Positions 33,260 through 41,445 of a stretch of 64,000 bases of DNA are shown here, one piece after another. The position numbers were made by a program, and so were the translations under genes. A model generated the notes under the pieces. The model was not told the origin of the DNA, did not search any database, and saw only the letters and a list, made by a program, of their open reading frames with translations. Source of the DNA: Hetaerina americana (lineage: Eukaryota > Arthropoda > Insecta > Odonata > Calopterygidae); the NCBI GenBank assembly GCA_022747635.1, contig JAKTNV010000023.1:1110001-1174000 (forward strand). Direction: 5' to 3'. Every line of letters starts with the position of its first letter. Position 1 is the first letter of the stretch.

Positions 33260-34099
33260 TTTTCGCTGGAAATAATTCTACCAATATTCCCTATCGACGG
33301 AGGCCAGTCTAAACACTCCTTCCAAACTTTTTGGGGAATGTTTATACCGACAATTAGTGGCGACTTACATAACTGTTCGTCAACAATGCGTCCGAACAAA
33401 AAATATCGGTAAATCAACATCTGGGATAGCTCCCAGGAGAGCAGTGAGTGCAAAAATTAATTAGATTATGCCTTTTATGCAGCTGAATGTATGATGTGCC
33501 AATAACTATTACCGAATCATCAAGTTGTCCAACACTTATGAGTATGGAAAAAACAAGAGGACTGGTATGGAACGGAAACGTTTTGCAGTAGTTTCATAAC
33601 GTCCGGATAATACGCTAAAATTTTAGAAAAATCCTACTTCTGGTGAGAATAAGAAGTCGGGAAAACTATTACATCACAATTTTTAGAGATCTTGTCCATC
33701 TTTTTCTCCCTTCACTAACAATATTGTGATCAGGATGCTGTCCCCACGCGAAAGTCAACCCTATATCCAACTCTGACTGAATGTCGAGATGCACGTATAG
33801 TCGCCCGCTCCAAGCAATGATCTGCTTCGAACGTTGCGACCACGTTTAGTCTCATCCACCAAAAGATTTGGGTGTACTCTATTTTTTCCTTCTTATATTT
33901 AAGAGTCGTTTCTATTCATTGCATTCTGCTGATGCATGAATGCAAATATGATCTAAAGTGGCTCTTAGAAGCATCAACAAGAGGTGCAAATGTTTGTCAG
34001 TTAATAGATTATGTATTTTCATGCGTATAAGTTGAACGGATTTTTGCATGAATATATACAGCACTGAGGGTATAGGTTCACATGGATGTGTTGGTTTTG
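33260..34099. other. No recognisable feature
   Basis: No gene or repeat that I can support. Confidence 0.5.
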
Positions 34100-34188
34100 C
34101 ATGTGGTTATTTTCCCTTCTACAGGTGGTGGCCTAACGCCCCCCGCCACACGCCCTTGCGATGGCTTGCAGGGTGTTGTGTAGATGAA
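34100..34188 (+). mobile_element. Solo LINE 3' end (family of 2628-4014)
   Basis: CCCGCCACACGCCC ... GCAGGGTGTTGTGTAGATG parallels the 3' end of the LINE nested in the 2-5 kb mariner. It joins directly to a truncated RTE copy. Confidence 0.6.
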
Positions 34189-34189
34189 G

Positions 34190-35430
34190 CATGTTTCGTA
34201 GATTTCGAAAAGGCATGTGATAGAGTAAATAGGGTAGCATTATAGAATATTGCGCAGGATGTAGTAAATTAGAGGGATAGGAGGCTCATCCGCAACATAT
34301 ACAAGTCTCAGATAGCTCTGGTACGAGTAATGGATGAAGAGTCCGGGTGGGACGTGTTAGGAAGAGAAGTAAAATGGGGTGCCCATAATCACCGGTGTTG
34401 TTCAACCTGTATGTGAAGGCAATAATTTAAGAGGCATGAGAAGAACTAGAGATAGTAATGAAAGTCGGTGGGATATTCATGAAATGAGTTAGGTTTGCTA
34501 ATGACCAATCTTTAGTTTTTCAGTTAGCCAAGGGGTTGAAGGCATTGCTGAGCGCATTGAAAGGCCAGTGCAATAGGTGTGGGATGAGAATCAATGTAAT
34601 AAAACAAAGGTTAAGCGGTTTTGTAGGGTAAGTTAAACGTTAAAATAAGAGGGCATAAACTAGAGCAGGTGGAACAGTTGACGTATCTCGGAAGTGTTTT
34701 GGACCAACACGGTCAAAGTAGTAGGGACTTAAGGAGAAGGATTGCGCTAGGCAAAGAGGCTTTCACAAGGAGGAGGGAGTTGATGACAGGGACGTTAATT
34801 AAGGATGTTAAAAATATGCTAGTTAAAACTTTGATATGGCTGGGAAACTGGAAAAAGAGACGTTTCAGGCGTGATTTGGTGGAATATCATAATTAATTTA
34901 AAGTTGACAATTTTCCTTATGGCTTACCCAAACTCCGTAAAAAATACGAACACATTAGACCATTCGTGTCAAGTGTCAGTGCTCCAGTTCAAAAGCTAAC
35001 TATGAAATTAATTAATTAATTGAAAATTATTTTGTGGAAAATTGCCAATTTTTAATTAATAACTTTGATATGGAGCCTAAGTATGCATGTCACAGAAACA
35101 TTGAAGCATTCTGGCCAGTGTAGAATGGCTGCTTTTGAAATGTGGAGAAAGATGGAGAAGTTGGAATGGAGAAAAAGAAACACAAATAAGGGAGTGCTAG
35201 GTATGATTGGGGAGAAGAGGGAGTTGTTGGGAGAAATATAAAGGAGGAACGATAGATAGATAAAGAGTGTTTTGATCGGCAGTGGGATATTGAAGACTGA
35301 TATGAAGAGTGGAGTGTGTTAGGCAAGCGAGGAAGGGGCAGTTGCCACTGCATCGTTTATTAGCTTTTTTACACCTACCACAACTGTTAGATTGTCGATA
35401 ATAATAATATTTGAACGTGACTGGTGTGGG
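34190..35430 (+). mobile_element. RTE-type LINE copy with nested PLE fragment
   Basis: 5'-truncated within the RT domain at the CFVDFEKA block. The catalytic box reads FANDQS at about 34492-34510, so the first Asp is lost. The fingerprint YLGSVLDQHGQSSRDLRRRI is at 34684-34745. The sequence is interrupted at 34840-35060 and resumes with AACTTTGATATGGAGC. The 3' end near 35390 carries AATAATAAT, and the flank to 35516 resembles 8285-8410. Confidence 0.8.
34840..35060 (+). mobile_element. Penelope-like reverse transcriptase fragment
   Basis: A 221-bp guest flanked by a perfect 13-bp direct repeat AACTTTGATATGG (34827-34839 and 35061-35073). Around 34910-35010 the plus-strand translation reads FPYGLPKLRKKYEHIRPFVS followed by SVSAPVQKL, the block that in Penelope-type RTs reads GLPKIHK...RPIVSS..SP...L. 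Both ends of a PLE are missing. Confidence 0.7.
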
Positions 35431-35519
35431 CACCACGGTTGCTTCTCGTTCTAATATTGAAGGTTCTATATTTTTAAGCTATGCATCCACGTTCTTATTC
35501 CCCTCTCCCAGTTATCCTC

Positions 35520-36601
35520 GGGCTTTATTTCAGGTCAACTGAATTTTTATTCGATGTCGAAGAGAGGAGATTATGGGCCTCACAAGCTCCCTCTCCAAAC
35601 TCCTCTCGATTATGCTTGCAAACGTTTTTGATCCGTTTTGAAACTACGATATCATTCCAAAGAAATACATATACAAACCGAGGAAGACCACAGTTTGTAA
35701 ATTTTATGAAAAGTTACTCTAAAATGTAGTGTGAGGATTATTCCTGAAGCTAATAACACTGCTTTTGCTGTTCCAAAGTGAAATGAAATGTTCGTTTACA
35801 TAGATAATAGAATAACAGCAATTATAAAATTAAAATTTATTGCTGACCATGTTATCGCTACTATCTTCACCTTATGATGCTATACAGTCCGATCCATCAG
35901 TCTTGTATAACAGGAGCGAGTAGACGAAAGTGACATTAGTTAAGTGGGGTTGTATATGGTTTAGCAGCCGCATTCTTGACGCATCCTTTGAAACTCAAAA
36001 CTTGTTCGAATGAAATAAATTTAATTTTTATGCTTTTTTATGGCTTGAGTGTGATCTTTTGAAGAAGTCTATACATAGAAAAATTATCTTTTGAAAAATG
36101 AAATGATCATATATTTTGAATAGGATTGCAATGTTGCACAGTCTGAATTTTAACATGATTAAAATGCAATGCATAATAACAGAGATTCCGCACGCTAAAA
36201 CACAAAAATCTCGAAAATAGCCTCTAAATTAACATCAATATACCTATTGATAAAATACAAGGAATGCATCCCACAGTAGCTTTACTTCGCGTGGAATAGT
36301 ACAAAGCGGTTTTTTCGAAAGCAAGCATTTCACTAGCGTAAACTCTTCACGGGAAACTAAACATCGTCCCTTGGAAGAATACTGGGGCAAGAGCTTGTGT
36401 CTATCGCACAGCAAATGGGGTACCGGGTGTCCGGCGAATGCTTTCCACTGATTTGTTTGTACTATTCCCTTTTCAGAGGAACGTCTTGTCTTGATTTTCC
36501 ATTTATCAACAGTTGTTTGCAAGAGAGATTAAAGTGAAGAAATTAAAGTGTTTTTAACGTGAAACCATCACTTACTGGCCGCCCCTCTGGGGTCAGACGC
36601 C
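35520..36601. other. No recognisable feature
   Basis: AT-rich sequence with short open frames only (for example 36244-36522 on the minus strand). No domain or repeat is recognised. Confidence 0.5.
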
Positions 36602-36713
36602 ATTGCAGCCGCCTCACTGAGGAACAGACGCTGCGTGGACTACCTTTCGTCTGGCTCCTACCTTCGACCTATCTGGCATGGGTGACCCTACCAGGAGCAA
36701 TTATTATTACTAA
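36602..36713 (+). repeat. Dispersed repeat, probably a LINE 3' end
   Basis: Nearly identical to 13733-13832 up to ATTATTATTACT, where the SINE at 36714 interrupts or truncates it. Confidence 0.75.
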
Positions 36714-36843
36714 AAGGTAGGGGGGCCAGTTCCTTTCCCTCTGCCGGTTATGGTTTCCCAAAAAGATCTGGTACCCGAAAAAGCTCATAGCTTAGGTGGA
36801 GGTGCCCAGAGTGCCTCGCTTGGGAATCGAACCCGGAACCCCC
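36714..36843 (-). mobile_element. tRNA-derived SINE, 5'-truncated
   Basis: Minus-strand copy of the SINE family at 373-629. It shares GGGAAAGGAACTGGCCCCCC and AAACCATAACCGG, and has a canonical B box GGTTCGATTCCC (36823-36834). The A-box end is absent: the element stops where RTE coding sequence begins. Confidence 0.8.
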
Positions 36844-36849
36844 ATAAGG

Positions 36850-38863
36850 TTGGCTAAAGCCGCAAAAGACACTATTGGAACCGTAAACGCTAAAAGGACT
36901 AGGAAACCATTCATCACGGATGAGATGATGACAATGATGAATGAGCGGAGAAAATGGAAGAATGTAAATACAGAGTTAGGCAAAATGAAATGCAAAGAAT
37001 CAAACAATAAATTGAGGCGGGCAAAAAATAAAGTCAAAAACGCATAATGGAAAACACAGTGTGAAGATCTGTAAAGTTTGCAGAGGAAGGGTGATTGGTG
37101 CGCTGTACAGTAAAGTTAAACTTTTATCGGGAAGTACGAAAAGGAGATCTATGCTAACAGTTAGAGATAAGACGGGGAAGTTAATAGTTGACACTGGAAA
37201 AATCCAAGAGAGATGGAAGAAGTATATTGAAGAACTGTATAGTACAGAACTTCGACCAACAAAGTTAGACATATTGATAGAAATGAGCTCTTACGGCTAG
37301 TAATATTGAATGAATGTAAAACTCAACAACTGTTTACGGCTATTGGAGTTTTACATTCATTCAAAGTTAGACATGGAAAAGGAACATGACGTAGAGGACG
37401 ATAGCACAGAACCAGACATATGATCAGATAGAAAGGGCATTAAGGGGGATGATACTAAATAAGGCCATGGGGGCGGATAAAATTCCCGCGGAACTACTGA
37501 AATGTTTAGGAAAATGTGGGAGAAAGAGGCTATATGGGTTAATTCTTAGTACCTATGAGGAAGGAATCTGGCCGGAAGACTTTCTGAGATCAGTTTTAGT
37601 TCCTATTCCGAAAAAGGAAAAGGCTACATAATGTGAGGACTACATGACGATAAGTTTGATATCCCAGGCAGCTAAAGTTGTTCTCAGGATCATAAACAAA
37701 GAATACAGAGTAGGGCAAATTATTACTTAGGGGATGATCAGTTTGGGTTTAGGAAGGGGAGAGGTACGCGTGATGCCATTGCAGTAATGAGATTATCAAT
37801 CGAGAGGATTATAGAACACGACCAGGAGGTATTTGCCTATTTCTTAAATTTCGGGAAACCGTTTGTTAGAGTGAATTGGGAAAAACTAATGAGTATATTG
37901 CAGATAATAGGAATAGAATGGTGGGATAGGAGGCTAATCCGTAACCTGTACATGTTCCATACTCCTCAGGTGCGGGTGAAGAACGGGGAGTTCGGATGGG
38001 CAGTGTTAAAGTGAGGTATAAGGCAGGGTTGCCCATTATCACCGTTGCATTTCAACCTGTATGCAAAGGAAATGATTAAAGAGGCATGAGAAGAACTGGA
38101 GGTACGAGTGGAAGTGGGCGGGGAATTCGTAAAATTAGTTAGGTTTGCCGATGACTAAGCATTAGTTTGTTAGTCAGCCAAGGGGTTGCAAGCATTGCTG
38201 AGTTAGTTGGAACTTCAGTGCGACAGGTATGGGATGAGAATCAATATTAATAAAAAAAAGGTTATGCGATTTTCTAGAAAGAAAAAGGCTAAGCTAAACA
38301 TTAAAATTGGAGGGCAAATACTAGAGCAAGTAGAACTGTTTAGGTATCTCGGTAGTGTTTTGGACCAACACGGTCAAAGTAGTAGGGACGTAAGGAGAAG
38401 AATTGCGCTAGGCAAAGAGGCTTTCACAAGGAGTTGATGACAGGGACGTTGAGTAAGGATGTTAAGAAAAGACTCATAAAAACTTTGATATGGAGCGTAG
38501 CTATGTACGGCAAGGAAACGTGGGCATTGAAGCAGGAGGATATACGTAGACTGGAGGCTTTTGAAATATGGGTGTGGAGAAGAATGGAGAGGGTTAAATG
38601 GACAGAGAAGAAAACAAACGAGGAAGTACTTGGTATGGTGGGCGAAGAGAGGGGTTTGTTGGGAGAAATCCTATGCAGGCAGGAAAAGTGGATGAAGGGT
38701 GTATTGACCGGCAGCTGGATTTTGAAGACTTTGATTGAGGGGAGGTTGTTAAGGAAATGAGGAAAGGGAAGGAACAGGATAGAGATGTTGGACGGGATGA
38801 ATGGAGGAAGAAGGTACTCAGAGATGAAGAGTGTCCTGATGTAGATGTTTTGCTTAGAGTCAC
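36850..38863 (+). pseudogene. RTE-type LINE ORF2 relic
   Basis: RT and C-terminal region in several frames. Visible blocks: GADKIPAELLKCLGKCGRKR (37449-37631 frame), DDQFGFRKGRGTRDA near 37735, the catalytic box FADD followed immediately by a stop (38143-38160), KKKAKLNIKIGGQILEQVEL (38280 on), and the C-terminal LEAFEIWVWRRMERVKWTEK (about 38550-38610). Stops at several sites and a frame change at 38434 disable it. Confidence 0.85.
37273..37361. mobile_element. 89-bp foldback insertion
   Basis: Inserted in the RTE copy between perfect 13-bp repeats CAAAGTTAGACAT (37260-37272 and 37362-37374). It carries a perfect 19-bp inverted repeat, TTGAATGAATGTAAAACTC (37306-37324) with its complement at 37346-37364, around a 21-nt loop. 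No coding capacity. Confidence 0.85.
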
Positions 38864-38928
38864 AAAATATTTATTTAGGAGCTATGTCCATCCAAAAACC
38901 TTCCTTAACCGGTAGATTACCTAATAAT

Positions 38929-38946
38929 AATATATATTATATATAC

Positions 38947-39009
<63 letters not shown>
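38929..39009. repeat. (AT)n microsatellite
   Basis: AT array lying exactly between the 3' tail of an RTE copy and the 3' end of a minus-strand PLE. Confidence 0.95.
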
Positions 39010-39011
<2 letters not shown>

Positions 39012-39390
39012 AATCTTCGAAATGGAACGCTCTTCGGCGATGCAAAAATTTATAAAAACACTGATGTAGATTTTTAAAAATAGTTACATAAAGAAAGGAC
39101 ACTCACACATAAAGTGTTGACGTATTGATGGCACGACCGTCGTCTTCAGAATGGCATTCTCGGATAAGAGTGGAGAGGACATTTGGGGGGGGAAGGGTGA
39201 GGTAAGGCGAGGTATGGGAGCAATGGTAAATGAACGAGGCGGTTGGAGGGGATACGTAGGCAGCCATATGAAGCATTCATTGGGCTTGGTTCAGGCCGGG
39301 CGGTTTAAATAATTGGGACACCCAGATATGCGCCATCTCGCGGGTTCTCACCTCTATAATACTAGCAGATTTGGGAAGGGTTTCAGTCAC

Positions 39391-39590
39391 CTACACAGAG
39401 AAGCAGTCATCGAAAGATTGGTTGTGGGAAGCAGTGTGAGTAGGGATACGATAATTAAGAAACGTGGGAGATTTGGTAAAATAGCGGTAGTTATTCATTC
39501 GGAGGGAAAGGGTGGTCGTGCATTCGCCTACATAGACGGAAGGGCATACGTTACAGGAGAGACGATATATAATGTTTTTGAGTTGCAGGT
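39391..39590 (-). pseudogene. GIY-YIG endonuclease domain of a Penelope-like element
   Basis: Minus-strand frame reads NIIYRLSCNVCPSVYVGECT followed by TLSLRMNNYR. It matches the PLE arrangement of a degraded GIY (IIYRL), two cysteines, YIG (as YVG) and the following Arg in a helix. PLEs use this domain to nick DNA for priming. The upstream part of the frame continues across the LINE insertion: 44301-44420 translates in a compatible frame through the duplicated AGGTGGGGT. Reverse transcriptase blocks are not seen beside it. Confidence 0.75.
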
Positions 39591-39595
39591 GGGGT
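39587..39595. repeat. Target-site duplication of the Jockey LINE (left)
   Basis: AGGTGGGGT, repeated at 44301-44309. The PLE reading frame is consistent across the two. Confidence 0.75.
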
Positions 39596-40083
39596 GGGGT
39601 GGGGACGCGACTGGCTGACTGGCTGACTGGCTGACTGACTGACATGGTCATTGGTGACTGGTGCACGGAAGCGAACCGAACTAAACTGGTGCATGGGAAG
39701 GGAGCTATCGCTGGGTTACGATACGAGGAGTCTCAAAATACGTATTGGAAGCGCTCGGGGGGGAAGGCTAACTCAGTCCCTTCTTATCACTCTCGAGTGG
39801 TGTTCCGATACGCCCCCAAGGTTGTCTCGTGCTTGAAAACCTGGGAAGAGGGAACCCCTCATTGCACTCTCAGGGGATCGGCACGGGTCCACTTATTAGG
39901 GCATAGAGTGTAGGATAGGGAGGAACCGGCTTAGGCCGGCTGTGCCCGTACCGCTTGTCGGACGGATCGGCCGGATTGCTACGTTCCTCAATTGAGCCAT
40001 CGCGGGATATTCCCTCCCCTTAAATAGGCGACGGAGACTCCTCCAAATCCAAATTCAGTTACGTAGATTCTAAAATCGATAAA
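39596..40083 (+). promoter_or_regulatory. 5' untranslated region of the Jockey LINE
   Basis: About 490 bp before ORF1. It begins with a G-rich stretch and a short tandem array of CTGACTGG-type units (39610-39642). LINEs of this group usually carry an internal promoter here; no specific element was recognised. An open frame at 39644-39913 shows no domain. Confidence 0.55.
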
Positions 40084-41445
40084 ATGTTGCGATCGCCATC
40101 TAAACCAACAAGGCTTGAAGAAGTAGAGGCTAGAAACAAAATACCCCTCCCGCCCCAAATCCAAACAATTCTATTTCAAAGGGATAGTGATAAGGGAAAA
40201 AATCAAAGTGACGCTAGCGTTAGAAGTACAAACCCTGATGGGTACTGCCGTGATATGGAGGAACAAAAGATTACTGACGACACTGTTGATGAACATTTGT
40301 TCGAAACAGTAGAACAAACTAAAAAGAAAAGACGAAGGGAAGAAAACCCCAAACAAGGGTCTTTTAATATAGGGACTAGAAATAAATACGCGCCATTGAT
40401 AAATCTAGCAGAGGAGGAAAAAGCGGAGAAAAGTAAATTTAATACTAATGAAAACCAGACAAATCCAAGAAGTAAATGGCCACCTGCGATCATTGTGTAC
40501 AAAATCCTAAACATAACAGAATTTATCAAAAAGCTTAGAGAACTGGCAAAGGACAAAACCTTCATAATCAAAAAGACAATTGACGGAAATAGAATACAGC
40601 TTAAAACCAAGGATGACTACGAAAAAGTTTTAAACTTTCTCGAAACAAAGCGAGCACAATTCACGACATGGGCCGCAAAAGGGGAAGGCGTCGTAAGATA
40701 CGTAATTCATGGCCTTGACCGCGGTATAGATGTCGAGTACATAAAAGAAGAATTGAATGGGGCAAAAATCCCGTGCCTGAGCGTAAAGCCGATTAGCGAG
40801 AGAAACGCAGACACCTACGTAGCGACTGTAAATAGAGGAGATAACTTTGATATTAAAAAACTCGAAGAAATAAAATACCTGTGCGCACATTCAGTGACCA
40901 TATCAGCATTTAAATATAGCAAGCCCCAGAGATGCTACAAATGCAATCGCTACGGACACGGCTCAAGGTACTGTCAGGCCACCCCTCGATGCTATATATG
41001 CGCTGGAGATCATGAGGGCATGAATTGCCCCCGATCAAGTCCTGTGTCGTGCTGCAACTGTGGCGGAGACCATGAAGCTTACACTCGCACATGCCCTGAT
41101 TATATTAGAGCGGCAAAAAAGTACGAACAAAAGAAAACGCCCGCAGAGACGGAGAAAAGGGGAGCAAATAGAACCTTCAAACCTGCACCGGCCATCAACC
41201 CATGGCAAAGAAAGGCACAAGAACGAGGGAAATCTACGGAAGAAGGAAAGGACTTGACAGGTACTATTAGGACCGAGAGCCAGGAAACCGAAAAAACATA
41301 CGGACATATCCCCGAAATATCCGACCTTATAAAAACCATGTCCGAATTCGGGAAAATGATGCAACTACAAATGCAAATGTTACAGGAAATGATGACCAAA
41401 ATAAGCGGCATAATACTTACAAGCGCCAACTATCATGGAAAATAG
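40084..41445 (+). CDS. Jockey-clade LINE ORF1 (Gag-like nucleic-acid-binding protein)
   Basis: 453-codon frame for the RNA-binding protein that packages LINE RNA. The N-terminal third is charged and low in hydrophobics. The middle (about residues 140-280) has the folded region typical of Gag-like ORF1 proteins. Three zinc knuckles follow at about residues 284-334: CYKCNRYGHGSRYC (CX2CX4HX4C), CYICAGDHEGMNC (CX2CX3HX4C) and CCNCGGDHEAYTRTC. The last 40 residues are Met/Gln-rich and probably helical. The start was chosen as the first ATG after the 5' region, and the stop overlaps the ORF2 start by 11 nt in a different frame. No stops or frameshifts are present. Confidence 0.93.
   Translation: MLRSPSKPTRLEEVEARNKIPLPPQIQTILFQRDSDKGKNQSDASVRSTNPDGYCRDMEEQKITDDTVDEHLFETVEQTKKKRRREENPKQGSFNIGTRNKYAPLINLAEEEKAEKSKFNTNENQTNPRSKWPPAIIVYKILNITEFIKKLRELAKDKTFIIKKTIDGNRIQLKTKDDYEKVLNFLETKRAQFTTWAAKGEGVVRYVIHGLDRGIDVEYIKEELNGAKIPCLSVKPISERNADTYVATVNRGDNFDIKKLEEIKYLCAHSVTISAFKYSKPQRCYKCNRYGHGSRYCQATPRCYICAGDHEGMNCPRSSPVSCCNCGGDHEAYTRTCPDYIRAAKKYEQKKTPAETEKRGANRTFKPAPAINPWQRKAQERGKSTEEGKDLTGTIRTESQETEKTYGHIPEISDLIKTMSEFGKMMQLQMQMLQEMMTKISGIILTSANYHGK

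Larger units (their letters stand above)
36849..38928 (+). mobile_element. RTE-type LINE copy (2 kb)
   Basis: Starts in the linker after the endonuclease domain (LAKAAKDTIGTVNAKRTRKP, about 36850-36910) and runs to the 3' end ACCGGTAGATTACCTAATAATAAT (38909-38932), which merges into an (AT)n array. A small foldback element is nested at 37273-37361. Confidence 0.88.
39010..39595 (-). mobile_element. Penelope-like element, 3' part
   Basis: Minus-strand PLE remnant. The coding part ends with a GIY-YIG endonuclease domain; the 3' region has a hammerhead-like CTGAAGA box (39143-39149) with an adjacent ACGA/TCGT stem and ends at the (AT)n array. The remnant continues on the far side of the nested Jockey LINE at 44301 and beyond. 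Confidence 0.75.

Noticed and set aside
36796..37047. Open frame that looks like a fusion protein
   Set aside because: It is an accidental read-through from the antisense SINE B box into truncated RTE coding sequence.
39644..39913. 89-codon frame upstream of the Jockey ORF1
   Set aside because: It lies in the element's 5' untranslated region, shows no domain, and has the tandem CTGACTGG array at its edge.
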